Origin: Bacillota bacterium
GTDB taxonomy: Bacteria > Bacillota > Clostridia > Acetivibrionales > DTU013
Direction of reading: 5' to 3'
Assembly (NCBI GenBank): GCA_023409735.1
Contig: JAEYRB010000031.1
Coordinates: 1 to 56,532, forward strand
Length of the DNA stretch: 56,532 nucleotides
Part shown: positions 44,000-53,110 of the stretch, in pieces
Position numbering within the stretch: position 1 is the first letter of the stretch
Layout: every line of letters starts with the position of its first letter
Made by a program: the position numbers and the translations under genes
Notes under the pieces: generated by a model
The model's input: only the letters and a program-made list of their open reading frames with translations
Told to the model about the DNA's origin: nothing
Database searches by the model: none

Positions 44000-44079
44000 T
44001 GACAAAACTGAATAATACATTTACATGGCAGCCTGTTTCATCGACTGCGTAACAAAAGAAAAAACGGAGGGATATACTA

Positions 44080-44544
44080 ATGGCAAATCTGATTAATAAG
44101 ATGCTCAATTTTGTTGGTTGGGAATCAGAGGAAGAGGATGAAGAAGCTTTGGACGAAATACAGGATGATGTAAGAGAAGAAGAGAAGCAAGAACCTCAAT
44201 ATATTCGTTCATTTTCTAAGAAAGCACAACAAAACAAGGTAGTAAATATTCATTCCAATAACCAGTTCAAGGTTGTTCTTATGCAGCCTGAGACTTTTGA
44301 TGACGCGCGTGATGTCTGTGATCATTTGAAAAGCAAGAAGCCTGTAGTGGTTAACCTTGAAAACCTTAACAAGGAAACTGCACAGAGAGTGGTAGATTTC
44401 CTCAGCGGAGCTGTATATGGACTAGACGGTGAGATACAGAAGGTATCTGCGGGAATATTCATGATTGCTCCAAATAATGTTGATATCATGAATGAATTCA
44501 GAGATGAAAGCAAAGGCAAAGCTGCTTTTCCATGGGTAAAATAG
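44080..44544 (+). CDS. sepF: Cell division protein SepF
   Basis: A 154-aa protein that bundles FtsZ and tethers it to the membrane. The N-terminal amphipathic helix MANLINKMLNFVGW is followed by an acidic linker (about 15-60) and the SepF core (VVLMQPETFDDARDVCDHLKSKKPVVVNLE to GDGIxK-like KVSAGIFMIAPNNVDI). GGAGGG precedes the ATG. Confidence 0.96.
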   Translation: MANLINKMLNFVGWESEEEDEEALDEIQDDVREEEKQEPQYIRSFSKKAQQNKVVNIHSNNQFKVVLMQPETFDDARDVCDHLKSKKPVVVNLENLNKETAQRVVDFLSGAVYGLDGEIQKVSAGIFMIAPNNVDIMNEFRDESKGKAAFPWVK

Positions 44545-44597
44545 ATTCGCGGCGTAAGGCATTTTATTCTTAACACTTGAAATATCGGAGGAAATGA

Positions 44598-44870
44598 ATG
44601 AGCTTGATTATATATAGAGCTTTAGGAATAGTTTTCAGCATTATTGAAATTGCCATAATTGTCAGGGCAATTTTGTCATGGCTACCTATTTCAAGAGATA
44701 GCAAGCTGATTTATTTGCTGTATCAGATAACTGAGCCTGTTTTAACGCCAATAAGGTCAATTGTCCAAAGATCGTCATTCTTTAGCGGTATAATGATCGA
44801 TATATCTCCAATCATTGCATTTTTGCTGATCAGAATCGTCAGGACGATTGTTTTCAATTTGTTATTTTAG
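44598..44870 (+). CDS. YggT family membrane protein
   Basis: A 90-aa protein with two membrane segments flanking the polar SILSWLPISRDSKLIYLLYQITEPVL region with the conserved TEPVLTPIRSI stretch. It is part of the sepF-divIVA cluster; related to YlmG, which affects nucleoid or division-plane distribution. The stop is 6 nt before the ylmH start. Confidence 0.93.
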   Translation: MSLIIYRALGIVFSIIEIAIIVRAILSWLPISRDSKLIYLLYQITEPVLTPIRSIVQRSSFFSGIMIDISPIIAFLLIRIVRTIVFNLLF

Positions 44871-44876
44871 GTGTAT

Positions 44877-45668
44877 ATGAATAACAGAGATATTCTCAAG
44901 ACCATAAGTAGTACGGAAGATAGGCTTTTGATGGCAAAGCTGCTTGATAAAGCTGAGCTGGCTGAGAAAACTAATAAAATTATAAATACTGATTTTTTAG
45001 ACCCGCATCAAATGGCTGTAGCAAAAAAAATGCTAGCCAATGCGGGTGTTTGTGGTTTCAGCTTTAATGGTGGTTATTCAGAGGCTGAAAGAGTGCTGGC
45101 TTTATTTGTTCCGGAATTCGTTGATGATATAGAGCAGGACAAGCATATCAGAAGCCTGCTTAAGGTTATAGAAATAGTTCCAAAGGCTTTAGGACTTTCA
45201 CATAGAGATTATCTTGGCGCTTTGATGGGATTGGGAATCAAAAGGGAAGTTGTAGGCGATATTATCGTAACAGATAACAAGTGTAGCATCATTGTACTAA
45301 GCGAGATCGCAGAGTTCATTGCAGGCAATCTTTTTAAAGTTGGAAATACAGGAGTGACCTTGGAGATTAAGGGCATCTCAGCTCTAGTCGGGCCGGAAGC
45401 AAGAGTAAAGGAAATAAAAGCTACTGTTGCGGCGCTTAGACTTGACACAGTGTGTGCACAGTCTTTCAGTATATCAAGGAGCAAGGCTGCGGAGCTGATT
45501 AAGGCAGGCCGGGTCAATCTTAATTGGGAGACAGTTCAGAACTCAGATAAAGCAGTACGAGAGGGAGATAATATAAGTATAAGGGGTAAGGGAAAGGCTG
45601 TATTGGATAAAGTAGGAGACAGGACTAAGAAGGACAGAATCGTCGTTCAAATAAAGAAATACATATAA
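44877..45668 (+). CDS. ylmH: YlmH-type S4-domain RNA-binding protein
   Basis: A 263-aa protein with the YlmH N-terminal region and a C-terminal S4 fold (about 185-250; SFSISRSKAAELIKAGRVNLNWE). YlmH homologues recycle stalled 50S-peptidyl-tRNA complexes and bind rRNA. ATG 44877 lies five nt after TAGGTG; a GTG at 44871 overlaps that site. Confidence 0.92.
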   Translation: MNNRDILKTISSTEDRLLMAKLLDKAELAEKTNKIINTDFLDPHQMAVAKKMLANAGVCGFSFNGGYSEAERVLALFVPEFVDDIEQDKHIRSLLKVIEIVPKALGLSHRDYLGALMGLGIKREVVGDIIVTDNKCSIIVLSEIAEFIAGNLFKVGNTGVTLEIKGISALVGPEARVKEIKATVAALRLDTVCAQSFSISRSKAAELIKAGRVNLNWETVQNSDKAVREGDNISIRGKGKAVLDKVGDRTKKDRIVVQIKKYI

Positions 45669-45683
45669 AGAGGTGGCTGCATA

Positions 45684-46139
45684 ATGAATTATACACCAAA
45701 TGATCTGCAGAATCTTACATTTAAGAAAAGCTTTACGGGCTACAGTGAGGATATGGTCAACGATGTTCTAGATAAAATCATCGAGGATTACTCAGCATAT
45801 ATAAGAGAGAATGTTGAGCTAAAGGATAAGCTGGCACTTCTGAATGAAGGCCTGCAGCACTACAAGACAATAGAGGAATCCTTACAGAATACCTTGCTGG
45901 TTGCTCAGCAAACAGGAGAGGACATAAAAAAGAATGCGTATGAAAAGGCCGATAATGTCATACGTGATGCAGAAATTAAGGCTCAGAAGCTTATTAATGA
46001 CGCAAATCAGGAAGTCGTTAAAATAAAATTCGAATATGAGGACTCAAAAAAAAAGCTGCACATATTCAAGTCAAAATGCGAAATGCTTTTAATGTCGCAG
46101 CTTGAACTGCTTAAGCAGATATTTGAAGACAATGACTAG
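45684..46139 (+). CDS. divIVA: DivIVA domain cell-division protein
   Basis: A 151-aa protein: the N-terminal membrane-curvature domain (YTPNDLQNLTFKKSFTGYSEDMVNDVLDKI) followed by coiled coil to about residue 138. It lacks a long C-terminal extension. It completes the sepF cluster. GAGGTGG precedes the ATG. Confidence 0.94.
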   Translation: MNYTPNDLQNLTFKKSFTGYSEDMVNDVLDKIIEDYSAYIRENVELKDKLALLNEGLQHYKTIEESLQNTLLVAQQTGEDIKKNAYEKADNVIRDAEIKAQKLINDANQEVVKIKFEYEDSKKKLHIFKSKCEMLLMSQLELLKQIFEDND

Positions 46140-46228
46140 TAAGCTCGCAAGCTGAGTATCAATGAGCAAATGACCGGAACAAGAATTGAAGGCCCAGAAT
46201 AGCTTTATAATATAAAAGCCGGAAGGCG

Positions 46229-46257
46229 TTGACAGCAAATTGACTGTGATGTATAAT
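46229..46257 (+). promoter_or_regulatory. Sigma-A promoter of the T-box-ileS unit
   Basis: TTGACA (46229-46234), 17 nt, TATAAT (46252-46257): a consensus promoter. The T-box leader starts about 20 nt later. Confidence 0.9.
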
Positions 46258-46279
46258 CTTCATTAATATTTATTTGTGA

Positions 46280-46526
46280 TGATAGGAACGAGTAGAGAGA
46301 AAATGCCTTTCAGAGAGCAGGCGGGTGGTGCGAGCCTGTAAGGATAAGCTCTTGAAAATCTTCCGGGAGCAGCTGCCAGAAAGCTGAATATGCAAGTAGG
46401 AGCAGCCGGTGTACACCGTTATATGTTAAAAAGTGACCATTTCGGTTCATTCCGGATGGTAATTTGGGTGGTACCGCGTGATATGATATCCTCTCGTCCC
46501 TTATATATGGGAACGAGGGGTTTTTT
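46280..46526 (+). promoter_or_regulatory. T-box riboswitch, isoleucine type
   Basis: The leader shows Stem I elements (GAGAGAAAATGCC, GGGTGGTGCGAG), a likely specifier ATC (46358-46360) in GAAAATCTTCCGGGAGCAGC, and the T-box core around GGGTGGTACCGCG (46466-46478). It ends in the terminator CCTCTCGTCCC (46490-46500) against GGGAACGAGGGG (46509-46520) plus six Ts. Uncharged tRNA-Ile would favour the antiterminator. Confidence 0.95.
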
Positions 46527-46530
46527 ATTT

Positions 46531-46600
46531 ATGGTGCTGCCGTAAGGGCTATGATAAAAAGGCGAGAGGGGCTCGATGCCCCAGACTATTATTAATAACT
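46531..46600 (+). repeat. Family D intergenic repeat, copy 3
   Basis: Lies directly after the T-box terminator. First hairpin reads GCTGCCGTAAGGGCT; second is GGGGC-tcgat-GCCCC. It therefore lengthens the ileS 5' leader. Confidence 0.7.
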
Positions 46601-46659
46601 TTGTTATGAAACATATCGAGACAATAGTAGTCCACCGCCTTTGTTGAAACATGGTAGTT

Positions 46660-46699
46660 GTAAGAAAATATTTCTATAAACGAAACATTTTCTTTGAAT
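46660..46699 (+). repeat. Family B palindrome, copy 3
   Basis: AGAAAATATTTC (46663-46674) with GAAACATTTTCT (46682-46693), preceded by GTTGAAAC as at 21316. It falls in the ileS leader, 50 nt before the start codon. Confidence 0.7.
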
Positions 46700-46749
46700 A
46701 GTTGAATTTTAGCTGGAATATAAGCAAGTAGACATAAAAGGAGGCTGTT

Positions 46750-49700
46750 ATGTACAAAAAAGTATCTACAGACTTAAAGTTTGTTGAAAGAGAACAAGAA
46801 GTTTTAAAGTATTGGAAGGATAACAAAATATTTGAGAAGAGCATTGACCTCAGAGAAGGGTGTGACCATTTCACATTCTATGATGGACCTCCAACAGCGA
46901 ACGGTAAGCCGCATATAGGTCACATACTTACGCGTTCCATGAAGGATATCATTCCAAGGTATAAGACAATGAAGGGTTATAATGTACTGAGAAAAGCAGG
47001 ATGGGATACTCATGGACTGCCTGTTGAGCTTGAAGTAGAAAAGCTGCTAGGCATAAACGGAAAACCACAGATAGAGACATATGGCGTTGAACCGTTTATT
47101 CAGAAATGTAAGGAAAGCGTTTGGAAGTACGAGCATGAATGGGAACAAATGAGTGATCGTGTAGGCTACTGGGCAGACATGGAGAACCCTTATGTAACTT
47201 ATCATAACACATATATAGAGTCTGAGTGGTGGGCACTTAAGCAGATATGGGAAAAGGAGCTCTTGTATAAAGGACACAAGATCGTTCCATATTGCCCGCG
47301 CTGTGGAACATCCCTGTCAAGCCACGAGGTTGCTCAGGGCTATAAGGATGTCAAGGAGACGTCAATATTTGTAAAGTTCGAGGTAAAGGGAGAGAACGGA
47401 GTCTATCTTATGGCGTGGACAACTACACCATGGACCCTACCTTCAAACGTTGCTCTTACTGTTAATCCTGATGAGAAATACATCAGGGCAAAATGCGGTG
47501 ATGAGACATACATTCTTGCTGAAGCACTTGCTCCGACCGTGCTCAGGGATGAGTATACTGTAGTTTCAAGCTGTTTAGGACGTGAACTGTACGGCATGGA
47601 ATATGAGCCTCTTTACAGCTTTGTTAAGCCCGAAAAGAAGGCTTACTATGTTGTGTGTGACAGCTTTGTAACTCTGACAGACGGCACAGGAATTGTTCAT
47701 ACAGCGCCTGCCTTTGGTGAGGATGACGCCAAGGTCGGCAGGGAAAACGACCTGCCATTCGTACAGCTTGTTAATGAGCAGGGAAGATTCCTGGAAGAAG
47801 TCACGCCTTGGAAAGGTGTGTTTGTAAAGGATGCAGATAAGGATATCATTAAAGAACTGACATCAAGAGGGCTTGCTTACAAACTGCTTGATTATGAACA
47901 TTCATACCCGTTCTGTTGGAGATGTGATACACCGCTGCTTTATTACGCTCGCGATACATGGTTCATAAAAATGACAGCTATCAAGGATAAGCTGATAAAG
48001 AACTGCAACAGTATAAATTGGATGCCTGACAATATAAGAGAAGGGCGCATGGGCAACTTCCTTGAAAACGTTGTAGATTGGGGACTTAGCCGTTCAAGAT
48101 ACTGGGGCACTCCGCTTCCTATATGGGAATGTAAGTGCGGACATCGTCACATGGTGGGTTCGATTGCAGAACTCCAGGAAATGGCCATAGAAAATGTTCC
48201 GGACGATATTGAGCTTCATAAACCATTTGTAGATGCGATCCATCTGAAATGTCCGAAGTGCGGTGGAAGCATGAAGAGGGTTTCAGAGGTCATTGACTGC
48301 TGGTTTGATTCGGGAGCTATGCCATTTGCACAGTGGCACTATCCATTTGAGAACAAAGAGAAGTTTGAAGCCAACTACCCGGCTGACTTTATAAGCGAGG
48401 CTATTGACCAGACGAGAGGCTGGTTCTATACTCTGCTTGCTATTTCAACCTTGTTGTTTGACCAGCCGTCATTTAAGAATGTAATTGTGCTTGGTCACGT
48501 GAACGACAAGGATGGCCAGAAAATGAGCAAGCACAAGGGCAATGTTGTGGATCCGTGGACAGTACTGGATAAACAGGGTGCAGATGCCGTACGATGGTAT
48601 TTCTACACGGGAAGCGCACCATGGCTGCCAAGCAGATTCTATGAGGAAGCAGTAAGTGAAAATCAGAGAAAGTTCATGGGCACTCTTTGGAATACCTATG
48701 CTTTCTATGTGCTTTATGCTAATTTGGATAAATTTAATCCACTTGAGTATAAGCTTGATATTGAAAAGCTTTCTGTTATGGATAAATGGGTATTATCAAG
48801 GCTGTACACACTTACAGGACGTGTCGATAAAAACCTTGAGAATTACCGCATAACTGAGGCAGCAAGAGATATACAGGCATTTGTTGACGACCTGAGCAAC
48901 TGGTATGTCAGAAGGTGCAGAGAGCGTTACTGGCAGAAGGAAATGAATCAGGACAAGATCAATGCATATATGACGCTGTATACTGTACTTGTTGAGCTCG
49001 CAAAAATTTCGGCACCGTTTGTTCCGTTCATAAGCGAAGAAATATATCTGAATCTAGTTAAGGGAGTGGATCCAAGTGCTCCTGACAGCGTACATCTGTG
49101 CGACTTCCCAAGTGTTAAGAAGGAATTTATAGACGCTGAACTGGAAGCTAATATGGATAAGGTCCTTGAAATTGTTGTTTTAGGGCGTGCATGCAGAAAT
49201 ACTGCTAATATAAAGAATCGTCAGCCAATAGGCAGAATGTATATAAAAGACGACGGTGAGCTTCCAAAGATGTACCAGGACCTTATTGCCGATGAGCTTA
49301 ATATTAAAGAGATACAATTTACTGATGACGCTACAGGCTTTACAACCTACAAATTCAAGCCACAGCTTCGAACTCTCGGACCAAGGTATGGAAAGCTTGT
49401 TCCGAAGATAGGGCAATATCTTGCTCAGGCTGACGGCAACGAGCTCATGAGTAAATTCAATAAGGATGGTAAGGTAGAATTCGAGCTGGAGGGCACGAAT
49501 ATTGAACTGGAGCTTTCAGATGTACTTTATGAGACAGCACAGAAGGAAGGCTTTGTTTCAGAAAGTGACAGGGGTACAACGGTAGTACTCGATACAAACC
49601 TTACACCTGAATTGCTTGAAGAGGGCTTTGTCCGCGAGATAATCAGCAAGCTTCAGACTATGAGGAAGGAAGCCGGCTTTGAGGTGCAGGATCACATCAC

Positions 49701-49869
49701 TGTAAATTATGGAGAAAATGAAATGATCAGCTCCATATTTGAAAAGAACAATTCGCTTATCTGCGACGAGGTTCTCGCAGAGGAGCTTTTGCCAGGTAAG
49801 GGTGACGGCTACTCGAAGGAATGGAGCATAAACGGACAGATGGTAAGCTTCACAGTAAAGAAAATATAG
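46750..49869 (+). CDS. ileS: Isoleucyl-tRNA synthetase (type 2-like)
   Basis: A class I synthetase of 1039 aa. The HIGH signature is HIGH at 55-58 within GPPTANGKPHIGHIL and the KMSKH at 591-595. The length, the CPRCGTSLSSHEVAQGYKD segment in the editing region, and the C-terminal ELLEEGFVREIISKLQTMRKE are typical of type 2 (eukaryote-like) IleRS, a class that includes mupirocin-resistant enzymes. It is regulated by the T-box. AGGAGG lies before the ATG. Confidence 0.95.
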   Translation: MYKKVSTDLKFVEREQEVLKYWKDNKIFEKSIDLREGCDHFTFYDGPPTANGKPHIGHILTRSMKDIIPRYKTMKGYNVLRKAGWDTHGLPVELEVEKLLGINGKPQIETYGVEPFIQKCKESVWKYEHEWEQMSDRVGYWADMENPYVTYHNTYIESEWWALKQIWEKELLYKGHKIVPYCPRCGTSLSSHEVAQGYKDVKETSIFVKFEVKGENGVYLMAWTTTPWTLPSNVALTVNPDEKYIRAKCGDETYILAEALAPTVLRDEYTVVSSCLGRELYGMEYEPLYSFVKPEKKAYYVVCDSFVTLTDGTGIVHTAPAFGEDDAKVGRENDLPFVQLVNEQGRFLEEVTPWKGVFVKDADKDIIKELTSRGLAYKLLDYEHSYPFCWRCDTPLLYYARDTWFIKMTAIKDKLIKNCNSINWMPDNIREGRMGNFLENVVDWGLSRSRYWGTPLPIWECKCGHRHMVGSIAELQEMAIENVPDDIELHKPFVDAIHLKCPKCGGSMKRVSEVIDCWFDSGAMPFAQWHYPFENKEKFEANYPADFISEAIDQTRGWFYTLLAISTLLFDQPSFKNVIVLGHVNDKDGQKMSKHKGNVVDPWTVLDKQGADAVRWYFYTGSAPWLPSRFYEEAVSENQRKFMGTLWNTYAFYVLYANLDKFNPLEYKLDIEKLSVMDKWVLSRLYTLTGRVDKNLENYRITEAARDIQAFVDDLSNWYVRRCRERYWQKEMNQDKINAYMTLYTVLVELAKISAPFVPFISEEIYLNLVKGVDPSAPDSVHLCDFPSVKKEFIDAELEANMDKVLEIVVLGRACRNTANIKNRQPIGRMYIKDDGELPKMYQDLIADELNIKEIQFTDDATGFTTYKFKPQLRTLGPRYGKLVPKIGQYLAQADGNELMSKFNKDGKVEFELEGTNIELELSDVLYETAQKEGFVSESDRGTTVVLDTNLTPELLEEGFVREIISKLQTMRKEAGFEVQDHITVNYGENEMISSIFEKNNSLICDEVLAEELLPGKGDGYSKEWSINGQMVSFTVKKI

Positions 49870-49930
49870 AATGTATAAGTGGGGCCTGCTGCAGGTGATT
49901 ATAACACTCGACCAACCTAAGCTGTATTTC

Positions 49931-49962
49931 AACGAGGTAGGGAGACGTCTTTCTGCCTCGTT
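49931..49962. repeat. Family A palindrome, copy 3 (inverted)
   Basis: AACGAGG (49931-49937) with CCTCGTT (49956-49962), preceded by TTTC, so the unit lies opposite to 15839 and 21292. In the ileS-aroB gap of 244 nt. Confidence 0.6.
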
Positions 49963-50024
49963 ATATTGGAAGCAGCTTCTGAAATAAGCCTGCAGTGGAC
50001 CTTTGCTGTATTGCGTGTTAGTTT

Positions 50025-50097
50025 AATAACTGCGTTGCCCGAAGGGCTACAGCAAGAAGGAGAGGCGGGCTCGATGCCCCCGGGACTTTTATTAGCT
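50025..50097 (+). repeat. Family D intergenic repeat, copy 4
   Basis: The best-formed copy: GTTGCCCGAAGGGCTACAGC, then GGAGAGGCGGGC-tcgat-GCCC and CGGGACTTTTATT. It ends shortly before the aroB ribosome site. Confidence 0.75.
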
Positions 50098-50113
50098 AAG
50101 GAGATGCTGCGGC

Positions 50114-51196
50114 TTGATTAAATTGAATGTTAATTTGAAAGAAAGAACATATCCCATTTATATTACTACTGATTTTCAGGGGCTTGGAAAAGCATTTTCA
50201 GCTTTGAAGCAGTTCAGCAAGATCATAGTAATAACCGACAGCAATGTAGGAAGGATATATAGCGAAGAATGCATAAAAGCTATTTCTGACACAGCAGCAG
50301 AGATGTTCTGTTATACAATACCTGCAGGGGAAAAAAGCAAGGTTCTCAGCACAGTCAGCGATATTTACAGAGAAATGATAGCTTGCAGACTTGACAGAAG
50401 ATCAGCAGTTGTAGCTCTTGGAGGCGGTGTTGTAGGCGACATTGCAGGCTTTGCAGCAGCAACCTTTATGAGAGGGATACCTTTTGTGCAAATTCCTACA
50501 ACAATACTTTCGCAAGCGGACAGCAGTGTTGGAGGCAAGACCGGTGTTGACTTTGAAGGCAGCAAAAACATGATCGGAGCTTTCCATCAGCCAAGCTTTG
50601 TTTATATCAACGTAAACACACTGAAGACGCTTCCTGAAAGGGAGGTTAAGTCAGGCTTGGCTGAAGTAATAAAACACGGCTTGATACTTGACAGTGAATT
50701 TTATGATTATATAGATAGCAATCTTGATAAAATACTTACGTTTGACGAGGATGTGCTACAATACATCGCAAAGACAAACTGCAGAATTAAAGGCAAAATT
50801 GTTGAAAAGGATGAAAGAGAAGGAGACCTCCGGGCGATTCTGAATTTTGGACATACAATAGGACATGCCGTAGAAAGTGTGTCAAATTTTACGATGCTGC
50901 ATGGCGAGTGTGTTGCTATAGGTATGATCGGAGCTTACAAGCTGGCTGTGAAGCTGGGTGCAGTAGATGAGAAAACGGCAGCTAAGGTTGAGGAAACGCT
51001 GAAAAAATCAGGACTTCCTGTGAAAGTCAGTAATATGAATTCTGATGAGATATTAGCAATGATGTATTCTGATAAAAAGGTTAAAGACGGAAGGCTTAAT
51101 TTCATCTTGCCAAAGGGTATAGGAGAAGTAATTCAATGTGCAATTGACAATGAGAGCATGATCAAAGAAGTGCTTGAGGAGCTTATAAACAACTAG
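50114..51196 (+). CDS. aroB: 3-dehydroquinate synthase
   Basis: AroB converts DAHP to 3-dehydroquinate, using NAD+ and a divalent metal. The 360-aa protein has GGGVVGDIAGFAAATFMRG (about 102-120), QADSSVGGKTGVD with the catalytic Lys, and metal His residues in NFGHTIGHAVE and MLHGECVAIGM. TTG start with AGGAGA nine nt upstream. It complements aroE and aroQ far upstream. Confidence 0.96.
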   Translation: MIKLNVNLKERTYPIYITTDFQGLGKAFSALKQFSKIIVITDSNVGRIYSEECIKAISDTAAEMFCYTIPAGEKSKVLSTVSDIYREMIACRLDRRSAVVALGGGVVGDIAGFAAATFMRGIPFVQIPTTILSQADSSVGGKTGVDFEGSKNMIGAFHQPSFVYINVNTLKTLPEREVKSGLAEVIKHGLILDSEFYDYIDSNLDKILTFDEDVLQYIAKTNCRIKGKIVEKDEREGDLRAILNFGHTIGHAVESVSNFTMLHGECVAIGMIGAYKLAVKLGAVDEKTAAKVEETLKKSGLPVKVSNMNSDEILAMMYSDKKVKDGRLNFILPKGIGEVIQCAIDNESMIKEVLEELINN

Positions 51197-51259
51197 GCGT
51201 GGGGTTGCAATAATCCCTTAGGATATATTTTATTAATTCTCTTACCTTTTTAGGAAAGC

Positions 51260-51287
51260 GCCGCCAGTCAAACATTTAACTGGCGGC
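51260..51287. terminator. Bidirectional hairpin between aroB and EFR1 gene
   Basis: GCCGCCAGT (51260-51268) with ACTGGCGGC (51279-51287), perfect 9-bp arms between convergent genes. Confidence 0.8.
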
Positions 51288-51293
51288 ATACCA

Positions 51294-52082
51294 TTATTCT
51301 GATCTGTGTGTTTCTAGTAGGCTGCTGATGCCACAGGTTTTGTTGATATAACGTCGTTTTCCGACAGTTGTTTTGCCATATTGGATTGCAGCACTGGGAC
51401 AGGCATTAAGACAGGCAGTGCACTGCTGACAGTGATGTTGCCAGTTTGGATACCCATTAACCAGAATGATGTTACCCATTGGGCAAATCTTTTCACATAT
51501 ACTACAGTGGGTGCAGTTATCGTTTGCTCTAAAATTTCTGTCACTTTTCTCGAATTGGCTGGACAACATACCATGTAGAAAGCCCGTAAACAATAGCGTC
51601 TGAATAGGTGAATTATGTGAGATATAAGTTTCTTTCTGGTTGACAATAGCGGCAATCTCCTCCGCCCGTTTTCGGCAGGCTTGCGTTTTTCTACTTTGCT
51701 CGGCCTCTGGTTCAACCTCGTAGTAGATGATGTTGTTTCCAGGCATTTCTACCACGAATCCGGCGGAAAGTTTATTATAGGTGCGTTTTAATGTTCTTAC
51801 TACATGTCTCATAACAGCTCCAGGCTGGCACATGTAGGTAGCAACAGCAAAAAGGTACTTGTTCTCCATTGCAACGGGGAGTTGTTCCAAAAACCGCTCA
51901 ACTATGAGTGGCATACCCCATAGATATACTGGAAAAATGAAACCAATGGCGTCCGCCTCAGTTTCTGGCAGTGTATCTGCAAATATACGCTGAATGCAGC
52001 AGTCTCCTAGATTTGCAGATAACTCCTTTGCTACTTGCAGGCAGTTACCTGTGCCGGTAAAATAGTATAGGGTTATTTTCAT
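51294..52082 (-). CDS. EFR1-type flavodoxin-ferredoxin protein
   Basis: A 262-aa fusion: an N-terminal flavodoxin-like domain (YYFTGTGNCLQVAKEL FMN loop) and a C-terminal 2[4Fe-4S] ferredoxin domain with CTHCSICEKICP and CQQCTACLNACP (about 190-230). EFR1 proteins are common in anaerobic Firmicutes, presumed electron-transfer partners. ATG 52082 is preferred, seven nt after AGAAGG. It is divergent from an HxlR regulator. Confidence 0.92.
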   Translation of the reverse strand: MKITLYYFTGTGNCLQVAKELSANLGDCCIQRIFADTLPETEADAIGFIFPVYLWGMPLIVERFLEQLPVAMENKYLFAVATYMCQPGAVMRHVVRTLKRTYNKLSAGFVVEMPGNNIIYYEVEPEAEQSRKTQACRKRAEEIAAIVNQKETYISHNSPIQTLLFTGFLHGMLSSQFEKSDRNFRANDNCTHCSICEKICPMGNIILVNGYPNWQHHCQQCTACLNACPSAAIQYGKTTVGKRRYINKTCGISSLLETHRSE

Positions 52083-52150
52083 GTCCATACCTTCTTTGAT
52101 TTTTGATTTATCTTTTACTATGTATTATAATCAGTGTGATTAAAAAGAAA

Positions 52151-52175
52151 AGTACGCACTAATAAGTGCAATACT
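52151..52175. promoter_or_regulatory. Candidate HxlR operator
   Basis: The inverted repeat AGTAcGCACT (52151-52160) - aata - AGTGCaaTACT (52165-52175) lies between the divergent EFR1 and HxlR genes. Probably bound by the HxlR protein (inference). Confidence 0.6.
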
Positions 52176-52195
52176 ATACAAAAGGAGAGCTTTAT

Positions 52196-52528
52196 ATGGA
52201 ACTGCTTGACCATGTACAGGGTTCATGCCCTATTGAATATACGATGGAAGTAGTGGGTGGGAAATGGAAGCTCCTTATCATTTACTATCTGATGGCAACA
52301 AAGCTCATGCGCTACGGTGAACTAAAACGAAACATTTCCGGTATTACACATAAGATGCTCTCGTCCCAGCTTAAAGATTTGGAAAACCACGGCATCATAG
52401 TCCGTAAAGAGTACCCGCAAGTTCCGCCAAAGGTCGAATATTCACTCTCGGAGGTGGGCGCGACGCTATTGCCGATTTTCGGGATGATGTACGAGTGGGG
52501 AGAAAAGAATATGCCGGAAGATATGTAG
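52196..52528 (+). CDS. HxlR-family transcriptional regulator
   Basis: A 110-aa winged-helix protein: CPIEYTMEVVGGKWKLLIIYYL (about 10-31) with the Cys often used as a redox/aldehyde sensor in this family (Cys10), then GITHKMLSSQLKDLENHGIIVRKEYPQVPPKVEYSLSE. ATG 52196 follows AAAGGAGAG. Divergent orientation and the shared operator suggest it controls the EFR1 gene and itself. Confidence 0.93.
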   Translation: MELLDHVQGSCPIEYTMEVVGGKWKLLIIYYLMATKLMRYGELKRNISGITHKMLSSQLKDLENHGIIVRKEYPQVPPKVEYSLSEVGATLLPIFGMMYEWGEKNMPEDM

Positions 52529-52792
52529 TGATAGCTCTTTCTGTATGCACAGGTTTTGCCGGATATGTCCACTATGAATCGCGCTAGAGCAAAAGTAAAT
52601 AGTGCTAAATTGTAAGTCGTCCCCAAAATACCATTACCTGTACCTAATTCTTATAAAAAATTCACTTAAATGAATCATCGCCTATTATGGCAAAATTCAA
52701 CTATATCAAAAAATAATAAAATTTGAGTTAATCCTAATACTATGAAGGTAAAATAACAACACAGATAAAAACTAACATATGGGGATGCATGC

Positions 52793-53098
52793 ATGAAATT
52801 TAAGCTTGGCAGTAGCATGGAATTTAAGGTAATAAACAAAAAGCTTGATCAGATTTCTGTTAATATGGAAAAATCCAAGCTTTTAGATTATGTCTATTAT
52901 TTGGAACACCCCAGAAAAATGCTCCTGCCTAACTTTCTCGGTGGAATCGCAAGGGGCTTTGGAAGTGCTGTTGGCTTCACAATACTGGGCGCTTTTATAC
53001 TGTACCTGCTTAGGTTTATAGTAGAACTCAATATTCCACTTATAGGTGATTTTATAAGCGATATAATAACAATAGTCAATGAAAATCTAAAAAAGTAA
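52793..53098 (+). CDS. DUF5665 membrane protein
   Basis: A 101-aa protein with an N-terminal soluble helix, the conserved YVYYLEHPRKMLLPNFLGGIARGFGSAVG stretch, and a hydrophobic helix at about 60-80. This is the DUF5665 layout seen in Clostridia. Function unknown. It is 12 nt before the YteA-like gene, so they form an operon. Confidence 0.85.
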   Translation: MKFKLGSSMEFKVINKKLDQISVNMEKSKLLDYVYYLEHPRKMLLPNFLGGIARGFGSAVGFTILGAFILYLLRFIVELNIPLIGDFISDIITIVNENLKK

Positions 53099-53110
53099 GG
53101 AAGGTAAAAT

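Noticed and set aside
36809..50097. Family D copies as c-di-GMP or other known riboswitches
   Set aside because: The conserved cores of the riboswitch classes considered are absent, and the copies sit before unrelated genes.
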